64,000 bases of DNA from assembly GCA_005883215.1 (NCBI GenBank), contig VAYS01000003.1, positions 51,127-115,126 of the forward strand, written 5' to 3'. The notes below the pieces were generated by a model, which made no database searches, had not been told where the DNA came from, and saw only the letters and a program-made list of their open reading frames with translations. The DNA is from Actinomycetota bacterium (GTDB lineage: Bacteria; Actinomycetota; Thermoleophilia; Solirubrobacterales; Solirubrobacteraceae). The position numbers and the translations under genes were made by a program. Shown in pieces: positions 26,258-34,345 of the stretch; the first letter of the stretch is position 1; each line of letters begins with the position of its first letter.

Positions 26258-27139
26258 ATGGGACCCGAGCGCCGGCATGAGCGTGGCCTGCTCGGTCCCC
26301 AGTCGGTGGCCTGGTCGGTGATCGGTCACCCCGGCTCCCTGGTGGGCGGTCTGCGAGCCCTGATGATCCAGTCGCTTCACCCCCTGGCGATGGCCGGCGT
26401 GGCCCAACACAGCGACTACCGCATGCGCGCGCTGGACCGTCTGCGGCGCACCGCCTACTACGTGACGGCGACGGTGTTCGGCGACCTGGCCACCGCCCGC
26501 GCCGCCGCCGAGCGGGTGCGCACGATCCACCGGCGGGTCAGGGGCTTTGACCCGGTCACCGGCCGCGCCTACAGCGCCGATGACCCGGACACCCAGGTGT
26601 GGGTGCACTCGGTGGAGTGGCACTCGTTCCTGGCCGCCTACCGCGCGTTTGCGCCGACGCTGGCGGCGAGCGAGGAGGACTGCTACATCTCCGAGGGGGT
26701 GGCCATCGCCGAGCTGGTGGGGACTCCCCGCGAGCTGGTGCCCCACTCGGTCGCCGCGATGCACGCCTACTTCGAGGGGGTCCGCAGCGAGCTGCGCGTG
26801 AGCTCAGACAGCCGCGACGCGATCGACTTCGTCCTGCACCCGCCGCTCACCCGCGAGCTGCTGGCGGTTCAAGTGCCGCTGCGGATCTTCTCCAACGCGG
26901 CGCTGGCCCTCGTCCCCCGAGACCTGCGCCGCCTGGCCGACGTCGACCGACCCCGGGCCCTAGACGTCGTCGCTCTCGCCGCCGCCCGTCCGCTGGTCGG
27001 CTCTATGGTCCTGCCCGGGGTGCGCGACGTGGCGGCGCTGGTACTCGGCGGCGAGGTGCGCCGGGTCCGCGAGCAGGCGCTGGGGGCATACGGCCAGGCC
27101 ACTCCCGCGTCGCTCGGGCGCGAACGCGCCGCGGCGTGA
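26258..27139 (+). CDS. MpaB/DUF2236 family oxygenase-like protein
   Basis: The 293-residue protein contains the family motif SLHPLAMAGVAQHSDYRMRALDRL and a later WVHSVEWHSFLAAYRAF, including the histidines that coordinate heme b in the latex-clearing-protein/MpaB superfamily. Characterised members include polyisoprene-cleaving oxygenases and fungal MpaB oxidative enzymes. Bacterial DUF2236 proteins are common in actinobacteria and mostly uncharacterised. It starts 18 bases after the glycosidase stop, so it may be in the same operon. Confidence 0.85.
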   Translation: MGPERRHERGLLGPQSVAWSVIGHPGSLVGGLRALMIQSLHPLAMAGVAQHSDYRMRALDRLRRTAYYVTATVFGDLATARAAAERVRTIHRRVRGFDPVTGRAYSADDPDTQVWVHSVEWHSFLAAYRAFAPTLAASEEDCYISEGVAIAELVGTPRELVPHSVAAMHAYFEGVRSELRVSSDSRDAIDFVLHPPLTRELLAVQVPLRIFSNAALALVPRDLRRLADVDRPRALDVVALAAARPLVGSMVLPGVRDVAALVLGGEVRRVREQALGAYGQATPASLGRERAAA

Positions 27140-27155
27140 CTAGGCTGGGGGGCGC

Positions 27156-28163
27156 ATGAGCTCCCTGCGCGGTGGCATCGACCTCGGCGGCACCAAGATC
27201 CAGGCGCTGGTCGTCGACGGCGAGCGCACGGTGCGCGGCCGGGCCCGCCACCCCACCCCCACCACCGGAGGCCCCGAGCAGGTGGCCGAGGCGATGGTGG
27301 CCGCCCAACAGGAGGCCGCCCAGGACGCCGGGCTCTCGGCCGCGAGCGAGCTGCGGGGCGTCGGGGCCGGGTGTCCGGGCCAGGTCGACGCCGACGCGGG
27401 AACCGTCGAGCGCGCCGGCAACCTCCCCCACTGGGAGGCGCCCTTTCCCCTGGCCGAGCGGCTGCAGCGCGGCCTGGCCGCGCCCGTGAGGCTGGGCAAC
27501 GACGTGTCGGTGGCCACGATGGCCGAGTTTCACCTCGGAGGCGGCGCCCCCTACTCGTCGCTGCTGGGGGTGTTCTGGGGAACCGGAGTGGGCGGCGGGA
27601 TCGTGCTCGACGGGCGGCTGTGGGAGGGCCGGGGGTCGGCCGGCGAGATCGGCCACACGGTCATCAAGCGCGGGGGGGCGCGGTGCCCGTGCGGGCGGCG
27701 CGGCTGCCTGGAGGCCTACGCCGGGCGCAAGGCGATGGAGGCGCGCGCCCGGGCCAAGCACGAGCGCGGAACCAAGACCGAGCTGTTCGAGATCATGCGC
27801 CACCGCGGACGCGACCGGCTGACCAGCGGCGTCTGGGAGCGCGCCGTCGACGGGGGCGACCACCTCGCCCATCGCCTGCTCGAGCGGGCCGTGCGGGCGC
27901 TGGGCACCGGGATCGCCTCGGCGATAAATCTGCTCGACGTGGAGGCTGTCGTGCTCGGCGGAGGCCTCGGCGTGCGCTTCGGGGCTCGCTACCTGCAGGA
28001 CATCGAGCGCGAGATGGTCAGGCATCTGTTCCACGACAGCAAGCCGCCCAAGCTCTTCGTGACCGAGCTGGGCGACGACGGCGGCGGCCTGGGCGCGGCG
28101 ATGCTGGTGCCCGAGCATCCCCAGCCGGCCCGAGCCGAACCCGCCGGCGCGACCGCCGGCTAG
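27156..28163 (+). CDS. ROK family sugar kinase (glucokinase-like)
   Basis: The 335-residue protein has the ATP phosphate-binding motif DLGGTK (N-terminus), the second phosphate loop GTGVGGGIVLDG, the sugar-binding EIGHT and the ROK zinc motif CPCGRRGCLE. It should phosphorylate glucose or a related hexose with ATP; ROK proteins without an N-terminal helix-turn-helix, like this one, are kinases rather than repressors. The TAG stop shares CTAG with the convergent protease gene. Confidence 0.92.
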   Translation: MSSLRGGIDLGGTKIQALVVDGERTVRGRARHPTPTTGGPEQVAEAMVAAQQEAAQDAGLSAASELRGVGAGCPGQVDADAGTVERAGNLPHWEAPFPLAERLQRGLAAPVRLGNDVSVATMAEFHLGGGAPYSSLLGVFWGTGVGGGIVLDGRLWEGRGSAGEIGHTVIKRGGARCPCGRRGCLEAYAGRKAMEARARAKHERGTKTELFEIMRHRGRDRLTSGVWERAVDGGDHLAHRLLERAVRALGTGIASAINLLDVEAVVLGGGLGVRFGARYLQDIEREMVRHLFHDSKPPKLFVTELGDDGGGLGAAMLVPEHPQPARAEPAGATAG

Positions 28164-29470
28164 CGCCCGCGCCCGGAAGCGCCCGAGCGGGCGGGGGCGC
28201 TGCCTGCCCCCGGTGTGACGGCGGGCCGAGAGGCGGCGGGCACGGCCGCCGGGTGGCGCTGCTCCCAGGCCTTGATCATCGCCAGGCGATCGATGATCGC
28301 CGGGTGGTCTTCGAACAGGGCCTTGACCAAACCCGACTCGCTCGGCTCCGCCCGGCTGAGCCGGGCGAGCTTGACGAACATCGCCTGGGCGGCGGCCGGG
28401 TCGTGCGTGGCCTGCAGCGAAGACCAGTCCGCCTCGGCCTCGAAGTGGCGGGAGATCAGGTTGTGGGCGGGGAGGAAGGCGAGCTGAACCAGCACGTAGG
28501 CCAGCAGCGCGGTGGGCACCGCGGTGGGCGCGTAGATTCCGCCGCGCCGGCGGGTGGCCAGGGCGATCAAGAAGGCGAGCGGGAACGCGAAGATCGCCGT
28601 CCAGCCGATCCCCTTGAGCAGGTGGTCGTGGGAGAGGTGGCCGAACTCGTGCGCCAGGATGGCGTCGATCTCCTTGCGGCTAAAGCGGCCGTGGAGCAGG
28701 GTGTCCCACAGCACCACCACCCGGGTCGGTCCCAGCCCGGCCGACTCGGCATTGGGGGCGGTGGTGAGCTCGTGGACGTTCTGGACCTTGACCTTGACGC
28801 CCGGGACGCCCTCGCGTCGGGCGAACAGGGCGGCGTCGGCTTTGAGGAGCTGGCCGCGCAGCGGACGCAGACTGGGGAGCAGGAACGGCGTGGTGAAGGT
28901 GGCCAGCGCCGCCAGGGCGACGAACGTCGGCGCCGCCAACGCCCACCAGTAGCGGCGGGTGAGGCCGGCGAAGCCCATGGCGATCAGCAGCGCCAGGCAG
29001 ACGAAGATGAACTTGCTGCCCAAGCCAAACCAGTCGTTTACCGCCCAGCTGAGGTAGTCGACCTTGGAGATGCCGTGTTCGTGCTCCCAGATCTGGGCCG
29101 CCAGCCCGAACGGGAGTTGGGCGATCCACACCACGCCGAAGCCGAGCATCCCGAGCAGAAAGCCGGTCCCGATGCGCCCCGCCGCCGATTCCCGTACCAG
29201 GCGCGGCCCCCAGCGCGAATAGAAGGCGAGCGCCAGCACCAGCGCGTCCTGGGCCAGGAACGCGTCGATGTGCAGGAAGTTCTCAAAGCTCGATGCCCGG
29301 TGCAGATCCGCGGCGGTGAAGTAGTCGCGGGCCTGTAGATGGGGGAGAGTGAGATTGCTGGGGACGGTGGTCGAGTCCCACAGACTGAGGGCGCCCCACA
29401 CCCCGACGGCGATTGTGGCCAGGCCGACCACGGCCCAGATGAGCCAGCGCGCCATCGCCGGCTGGGCCAT
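28160..29470 (-). CDS. M48 family metalloprotease (Ste24/CaaX-protease type)
   Basis: The 436-residue membrane protein has the zinc motif HEFGH in ILAHEFGHLSHDHLLKG and a downstream glutamate in NLISRHFEAEADWSSL as third ligand (E in the EAEAD motif). Several transmembrane segments lie before and after the catalytic region, and the C-terminus is Ala/Pro-rich. This is the STE24 layout. Bacterial relatives act in membrane-protein quality control. It is followed on the same strand, five bases upstream, by the DUF4389 gene. Confidence 0.9.
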   Translation of the reverse strand: MAQPAMARWLIWAVVGLATIAVGVWGALSLWDSTTVPSNLTLPHLQARDYFTAADLHRASSFENFLHIDAFLAQDALVLALAFYSRWGPRLVRESAAGRIGTGFLLGMLGFGVVWIAQLPFGLAAQIWEHEHGISKVDYLSWAVNDWFGLGSKFIFVCLALLIAMGFAGLTRRYWWALAAPTFVALAALATFTTPFLLPSLRPLRGQLLKADAALFARREGVPGVKVKVQNVHELTTAPNAESAGLGPTRVVVLWDTLLHGRFSRKEIDAILAHEFGHLSHDHLLKGIGWTAIFAFPLAFLIALATRRRGGIYAPTAVPTALLAYVLVQLAFLPAHNLISRHFEAEADWSSLQATHDPAAAQAMFVKLARLSRAEPSESGLVKALFEDHPAIIDRLAMIKAWEQRHPAAVPAASRPAVTPGAGSAPARSGASGRGR

Positions 29471-29475
29471 TGGGC

Positions 29476-30849
29476 TTAGGCGGGCGGCGCGGGCGGCGGC
29501 TCGGGTGGCGGCGGTGGCCCGCCCGGGGCCCGGGGCTCAGATGGCGTCGCGGCGGCGGCATCAGAAGCCGCCGGCGCTGGCGGCCACCCCGGGACCGGCT
29601 CGCCGCGTGGCCAGTCGCGCGGCGGGGCCGGCGGCGGCGGCGGCGGACCGGCGGCCGGCCCGCTGTAGGGATAGACCTCGGTGACCAGGTAGAAGCTGTA
29701 GGCGAGCGTCTGCTGGACATACCGGAGCACGAAGACGCCCAGATTGCGAAGGCCAACCGGCATGCGCGCCGTAAACACCGCCGCAAACCAGCCCAGCGTG
29801 GCCACCGCGGAAAGCACGCCGGAGAGCGCGCTGGCCAAGAGCAGGGCGGGGATGGCGAGCACAATCCGAAAGCCGATCCGCCAGCGGCTCTGCCTGACGA
29901 GGGGCGGGACTACGAGGTCGATCGGATAGCTGCCCGGCCGGCCCATGAAACCGGGGAACGGGTCGGCCAGGATCGTCAGGTAGGCGGCCAAGTGGGTGGT
30001 GTAGCGCAAGAAGAAGGCGAAGAAGTCCTGAAAGAAGGGGACGGTACGGCCCCGGAACAGCATCACGAACCAGTTGATGACCACCAGCAGCGGGACGACG
30101 TACCAGGCCCAGATCCCCAGCCAGAAGAAGTGGGGCAACGCGGTGAAGTAGCGAAACGCGACGTGCACCTGCCAACGGCGCGTGTCGTCGGTAACCACCG
30201 TCTGTACGGGATGGTCATGCTCCTCGGCCACCGCCGGGACGGCGTAGGGATCGCTGTTGGGGAACCGGTCGGTGAGGAGGAATACGCCGTAACCGAAGGT
30301 CTGTGCCCCGTAGCCGAGCCCGTAGACGATGAGGTTGCGCAGGCCCTGGGGCATCCGTCCGCGGATCAGCGCGGACCACCAGCCGAGGATCCCCGCGATG
30401 ACCGCCGTTCCCGGCGAGGAGGAGTAGCTGTTGCTCGAGCCGAGCACCCCGAGTGGCGTGTACAACGCCAACGCCGGGTACCACAGGATCCACCGAAAGC
30501 CGGTCGCCCACCGATATTGGCGCGCCCGCGGATCGATCTCTATGTCGACCGGATAGCTGCCGGGTCGGCCCGTGAATCCCGGGAACGGATTGGCCGCCAC
30601 CAGCAGGAACGCAAGGATGTGCACCCAGTAGCGCAGGTAGCGGGACAGGAAGCGGTGGGCCCAGTCCGCCGGCGTCCCCGAGAACAGCGTCACGAACCAG
30701 TTGATGATCGCGACCACGTATACCGCCACCAGCCACAGCAGGGCCCACACGAGATGGGGCAAGAACAGCAGCACCCGGAAGAACACGGTCAAGCGGCTGC
30801 GCCGGAGGTCGTCATCGGCGACCGCCAGGCGTATGGGGTGCGCGGCCAT
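29476..30849 (-). CDS. Tandem DUF4389 membrane protein with Pro-rich tail
   Basis: The 457-residue protein consists of two homologous membrane halves (about 20-200 and 226-400). Each carries INWFVxLFxG, a run of helices, and a near-identical signature: NPFPGFTGRPGSYPVDIEID in the first and DPFPGFMGRPGSYPIDL in the second, then RWxxGFRxxLxxPAL and RMPxGLRNL. This is the DUF4389 domain repeated. The last 55 residues are Pro/Ala-rich and cytoplasm- or surface-exposed. DUF4389 proteins have no established function. The gene is five bases upstream of the M48 protease gene, so an operon is likely. Confidence 0.88.
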   Translation of the reverse strand: MAAHPIRLAVADDDLRRSRLTVFFRVLLFLPHLVWALLWLVAVYVVAIINWFVTLFSGTPADWAHRFLSRYLRYWVHILAFLLVAANPFPGFTGRPGSYPVDIEIDPRARQYRWATGFRWILWYPALALYTPLGVLGSSNSYSSSPGTAVIAGILGWWSALIRGRMPQGLRNLIVYGLGYGAQTFGYGVFLLTDRFPNSDPYAVPAVAEEHDHPVQTVVTDDTRRWQVHVAFRYFTALPHFFWLGIWAWYVVPLLVVINWFVMLFRGRTVPFFQDFFAFFLRYTTHLAAYLTILADPFPGFMGRPGSYPIDLVVPPLVRQSRWRIGFRIVLAIPALLLASALSGVLSAVATLGWFAAVFTARMPVGLRNLGVFVLRYVQQTLAYSFYLVTEVYPYSGPAAGPPPPPPAPPRDWPRGEPVPGWPPAPAASDAAAATPSEPRAPGGPPPPPEPPPAPPA

Positions 30850-30895
30850 CGAGCGTGACTCTAACCGGGTCGTCGGCTACAGGTAGCGTCGGCTT

Positions 30896-31681
30896 GTGAA
30901 CCGCCTGGCCGAGCTGGACATCGCCCGCCACCGGGCGGAGAACCCCAGCGCGCTGACTCTGTCCGGGACCAACACGTGGGTGCTGGGGCGCCAGCCGGCG
31001 TTCGTGATCGACCCCGGTCCGGCCCTGGCCGAGCACCTCGCGGCGGTGGCCGAGGACGTGGCCGGCCGGGGCGGCCTGGGGGGCGTGGCGATAACCCACT
31101 CCCACGTCGATCACGTCGAGGGGCTAGCGGGACTGCTGGAGCGCTGCGGCCCGGCGCCGACCGCGGGCGCCGGATCGGGCTGGGATACCCAGCTCACCGA
31201 CGGCGGGCGCTTCGGCCCTTTGGTGGCGCGATCGACCCCCGGCCACGCCGACGACCACCTCGCCTATCTGAGCGCCGGGGCGTGCTTTACCGGCGACGCC
31301 GTCCTCGGGGAGGGCAGCGTGTTCGTGGCGCCCGAGCCGGGGGCGCTGGCCGGCTATCTGGACGCGCTACGGGGCCTGCGCGAGCTGGATCTCCAGGTGC
31401 TGTGCCCCGGCCACGGGCCCCCCATCGCCGACCCCCGGGCCAAGCTGGACGAGTATCTGGCCCACCGCGAAGACCGCGAGCGCCGGCTGCTGGGCGCCCT
31501 GGACCGGGGTCTGCGCGACCCCGACGAGCTCCTGGACGTCGTGTGGGACGACGCCCCGGCCGAGCTGCGGCCCCCCGCCGCGCTTACGCTGACCGCCCAC
31601 CTGCACAAGCTGGCCGAGGAGGGACGGCTCCCGGCCGACGTGGTCTGGCCGGCGCTGCCCGGGGACCTTCGGCCCGGATAG
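30896..31681 (+). CDS. MBL-fold metallo-hydrolase (LACTB2-like)
   Basis: The 261-residue protein has the zinc motif THSHVDHVEG (H68, H70, D72, H73), a later STPGHADDHLAYL and FTGDAVLG, and a CPGHGPPI segment. A C-terminal winged-helix-like domain (AALTLTAHLHKLAEEGRL) is typical of the LACTB2/glyoxalase-II-like subgroup, in which relatives are endoribonucleases or thioester hydrolases. No signal peptide. GTG start. Confidence 0.88.
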   Translation: MNRLAELDIARHRAENPSALTLSGTNTWVLGRQPAFVIDPGPALAEHLAAVAEDVAGRGGLGGVAITHSHVDHVEGLAGLLERCGPAPTAGAGSGWDTQLTDGGRFGPLVARSTPGHADDHLAYLSAGACFTGDAVLGEGSVFVAPEPGALAGYLDALRGLRELDLQVLCPGHGPPIADPRAKLDEYLAHREDRERRLLGALDRGLRDPDELLDVVWDDAPAELRPPAALTLTAHLHKLAEEGRLPADVVWPALPGDLRPG

Positions 31682-31731
31682 GGCGATCAGCCCGCCCGGA
31701 CGGCGTTTCTGTGGGCGGCGTCTCGGGCGGT

Positions 31732-33279
31732 CTAGGGGGTGAGCAGGGACCCGGTGCCGGACCCCGTCGAGCCGGTGCTCGAGCCCGACCCCGAGCCGCT
31801 GGTCGAACCCGACCCCGACCCCGACCCCGACCCCGAGCTCGAGGAGGTGCCCGAGGTCGAGGACCCCGACCCCGACGAGGACCCGGAGTAGTTGCTGCTG
31901 GTCGAGCTCGACGAGGAGCCCGAGGAAGTGCCAGAGCCGCTGCCGGACTTCGTCGATCCCGACGACCCCGAGCCGGAGCCCGAGCCGCCCGGATGCAGCA
32001 GCCCGCCGACCAGCGGGAGCGGGTCCTTGGTCGTGGTCGGGGGCGCGGTCGACGTGCTGGTCGGCTTGCCGGGCGAGGTGGTGGGCGTGGTGGCGGGCTT
32101 CGGCGAGCGGTGAGGCGCCCGTCCGTAGCGTCCCTCGTAGACGTAGATGTCGGGGCTGATGAAGCCGCCCGCGGCGTGACCGCGGCGACGCGCGGGCGCG
32201 GCCTGGGCGCCGGCGGCCCCCCAGGGAAAGACGCTTGCGCCGGCGCGGGCGTGGCCGTGCGTCCACTCGGCGCTCGCCGTGTCGGCCGCGGAGACGTTGC
32301 CCGCCTCCCCGGCGCGGTGGTGCTCGGCGGGAACCGGGTCCAGCGGTCCTAGCGAGAGCAGCGTCGCGCCGGTGAGCACCGCGGCCACCTTGGTCGCCGT
32401 CACCACCGTGGCGCCGGCGCCGAGGACCGCCAGCCCGCTACCGCTCGCCGCGCCGCTCGCCGCCAGCCCCGTGCCCCCGATCCCCAGCTTGGCCAGGATC
32501 CCGAACGGACCGGCGCCGAACGGGACCAGCGCCGCCATCGAGCGCCGCACGCCCCGGAGCTGGCCCCGGAACTCGCGGCAGCAGTCGCAGTCGCGCACGT
32601 GCCGACGGGCGTGGCCGCTCATGCGCACGCCGCGATCGAAGGACAGGACGAGGTCGCGGCGGATCTCCACACAGGCGGTCTCGCGCGACTCGGCCGCCTC
32701 GACCAGCCCCATGCGGGCCCGTACCAGCAACGACTTGACGGCGGCGACGCTGGTGTCCAGCGCTCCGGCGAGCTCGGCGTAGGACATGCCCTGCATCTCG
32801 CGCATGAGCAGCGCCGAGCGCTGCTGGTCGGGGAGGCGCCGGACGTCGGCCACCAGTCGACGGAGGTCCTCGCGCCGCTCGGCCTCGAGCAGCGGGTCGC
32901 GCAGCGGCCCGCGCGAATTGTCAAAGACGTCGGCCAGCGCGGGGGCGGGCCGGCGCAGCTGGTCGATGCAGCGGTTGTGGGCCACGCGGTAAAGCCAGGC
33001 GCGCAGGGTCACCGGTCGGCCGTTGGCTCGCAGCGCGCCGTAGGCCCTGATGAAGACGTCCTGGGTGGCGTCCTCGGCGTCCTGGCGCGAGCCCGAGAGC
33101 ATTTGGCGCACGTAGGCGAACAGCCGCTGGCGGTAGCGGTCATAGATCACCCGGAAGGCCTCGTCGTGGCCGGCGCGGAACAGCTCGACCAGCTGCTCGT
33201 CCGAGCGCAGGCGCAGGAAGCGGGCCGAGATCGAGATTCGGCCGACCGCTGCCGGAGCGTGGATTGCTGAGGCTTCCAA
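31732..33279 (-). CDS. ECF sigma factor fused to a ZAS-like anti-sigma domain, membrane segment and Ser/Gly tail
   Basis: In the 515-residue product, residues 26-100 are sigma region 2 (AFRVIYDRYRQRLFAYV; DAEDATQDVFIRAY) and 138-195 are region 4 (LPDQQRSALLMREMQGMSYA...SVAAVKSLLVRAR). Residues 203-234 hold C203-x23-H227-x3-C231-x2-C234, the zinc-binding anti-sigma (ZAS) motif, which normally sits in a separate anti-sigma protein. A hydrophobic segment at 283-311 could span the membrane. The rest (about 395-515) is Thr/Pro then Ser/Gly low complexity. Fused sigma/anti-sigma proteins (for example ECF52/53-like groups) are known in actinobacteria. The gene probably encodes a membrane-tethered, self-inhibited sigma factor released on a signal. 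Confidence 0.85.
   Translation of the reverse strand: MEASAIHAPAAVGRISISARFLRLRSDEQLVELFRAGHDEAFRVIYDRYRQRLFAYVRQMLSGSRQDAEDATQDVFIRAYGALRANGRPVTLRAWLYRVAHNRCIDQLRRPAPALADVFDNSRGPLRDPLLEAERREDLRRLVADVRRLPDQQRSALLMREMQGMSYAELAGALDTSVAAVKSLLVRARMGLVEAAESRETACVEIRRDLVLSFDRGVRMSGHARRHVRDCDCCREFRGQLRGVRRSMAALVPFGAGPFGILAKLGIGGTGLAASGAASGSGLAVLGAGATVVTATKVAAVLTGATLLSLGPLDPVPAEHHRAGEAGNVSAADTASAEWTHGHARAGASVFPWGAAGAQAAPARRRGHAAGGFISPDIYVYEGRYGRAPHRSPKPATTPTTSPGKPTSTSTAPPTTTKDPLPLVGGLLHPGGSGSGSGSSGSTKSGSGSGTSSGSSSSSTSSNYSGSSSGSGSSTSGTSSSSGSGSGSGSGSTSGSGSGSSTGSTGSGTGSLLTP
31811..31834. repeat. GACCCC hexamer tandem repeat
   Basis: Four perfect GACCCC units lie inside a longer region (about 31750-31990) of related GACCCC/GAGCCC/GACGAG units. 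On the minus strand they encode the alternating Gly-Ser tail of the sigma fusion. Hexamer repeats keep the frame, so the tail length can change without breaking the gene. Confidence 0.7.
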
Positions 33280-33433
33280 GGTGCTCCTGGATCGCCGAGT
33301 ACAGACGATCCGGTCTGGGAACTCTAACCGCTGGGTCGGGCGGGGGTTGCGGCGTTGGTCGAGTTGCAGTCCTGTTGCCCCAACTCCGGCAGGCGGCGAT
33401 ACCCGAGGCCTCTGCTAGGTTTTCGCCAGCCCG

Positions 33434-33447
33434 TTAGGCAACCCTAA
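33434..33447. promoter_or_regulatory. DtxR/IdeR/MntR-like metal-regulator box
   Basis: TTAGG-CAAC-CCTAA forms a 14-base inverted repeat with five-base arms, 37 bases before the ZIP transporter start. TTAGG/CCTAA arms are the core of IdeR/DtxR boxes (consensus TTAGGTTAGNCTAACCTAA) and of actinobacterial MntR sites. The centre differs from the 19-base consensus, so the exact regulator is uncertain. Confidence 0.5.
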
Positions 33448-33484
33448 GACGGCCGGGAGATCCGGCCCCGCGTAAGAGCTACCC

Positions 33485-34345
33485 GTGTCCTTTGGCCAGA
33501 CCCTCGCGCTCGGCGCCCTCGCCGGACTGACCATCTTCCTCGGCCTGCCGCTGGGCCGCATGCGTCGGCTCGGTCCCGGCGGGCGCGTGGCCATGGCGAT
33601 GTTCGCCGTCGGCGTGCTCTCGTTCATCTTCGTCGACGTGCTCGCCCAGGCGCTCGACCTGCTGCACGGGGCGGTGAACGACCTGCGGGCGGGCAAGGGG
33701 GACCTGGGCAAGACCATCGCCTGGACCGCCCTGCTGGCCGGCGGCTTCGTCCTCGGGAGCGCCGGGCTGGGCATGCTCGAGCGGCGCTTGCGGCCCAGCG
33801 CGCCGACCACCCCCCCGATCGCCGGGGGCGCGACCGCGGCGCTCGAGCCCGCGCGGGCGGCGACGCTCGCCGAGGAGGCGGAGCGGGCGCGGCGCCGCAC
33901 GCTCCACCTGGGCCTGACGATCGCGATGGCAATCGGCCTGCACAACTTCGCCGAGGGCTTGGCCATCGGAGTGTCGGCACGCGCCGGGGCGATCAGCCTG
34001 GCCACCGTGCTGATCGTCGGCTTCGGGCTGCACAACGCGACCGAGGGGTTCGGGATCGTCGGTCCGCTGGGAGAGGTGACCCCCAGTTGGAGCTGGCTGG
34101 GCCTGGTCGGTCTCATCGGCGGCGGGCCGACGTTCCTGGGGACGCTGGTGGGCTACAACGTCACCAGCCATCCGCTGGAGCTGACCTTCTACGCGCTCGC
34201 CGCCGGCGCGATCCTGTACGTGATCGGGGAGGTGTGGCAGGCCATGCGCCGCTACGGACACCGCGAGCTCGGCCTGCTGTTGCTCACCGCCGGCTTCATG
34301 GTCGGTGTGATCACCGATCTGGTCGTCAGCTACGGCGGCGGCTAG
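33485..34345 (+). CDS. ZIP family divalent-metal transporter
   Basis: The 286-residue membrane protein has about eight predicted helices and the two ZIP metal-site motifs in helices IV and V, GLHNFAEG and GLHNATEG. A charged cytoplasmic loop (about 115-140, Ala/Glu/Arg-rich) lies between helices III and IV. It probably imports or moves Zn, Fe or Mn. The GTG start has only a weak ribosome site, but no better start is available. A DtxR-like box precedes it. Its TAG stop shares CTAG with the convergent SDR gene. Confidence 0.9.
   Translation: MSFGQTLALGALAGLTIFLGLPLGRMRRLGPGGRVAMAMFAVGVLSFIFVDVLAQALDLLHGAVNDLRAGKGDLGKTIAWTALLAGGFVLGSAGLGMLERRLRPSAPTTPPIAGGATAALEPARAATLAEEAERARRRTLHLGLTIAMAIGLHNFAEGLAIGVSARAGAISLATVLIVGFGLHNATEGFGIVGPLGEVTPSWSWLGLVGLIGGGPTFLGTLVGYNVTSHPLELTFYALAAGAILYVIGEVWQAMRRYGHRELGLLLLTAGFMVGVITDLVVSYGGG

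Noticed and set aside
24638..26764. 708-residue minus-strand open frame
   Set aside because: Antisense shadow of the GH79-like and MpaB-like genes caused by high GC at third positions.
27371..29338. 655-residue plus-strand open frame
   Set aside because: Crosses the end of the ROK kinase and runs antisense to the M48 gene; composition is Arg/Gly-rich noise.
31750..31990. CRISPR-like array
   Set aside because: The hexamers are contiguous and inside a coding frame. There are no spacers.
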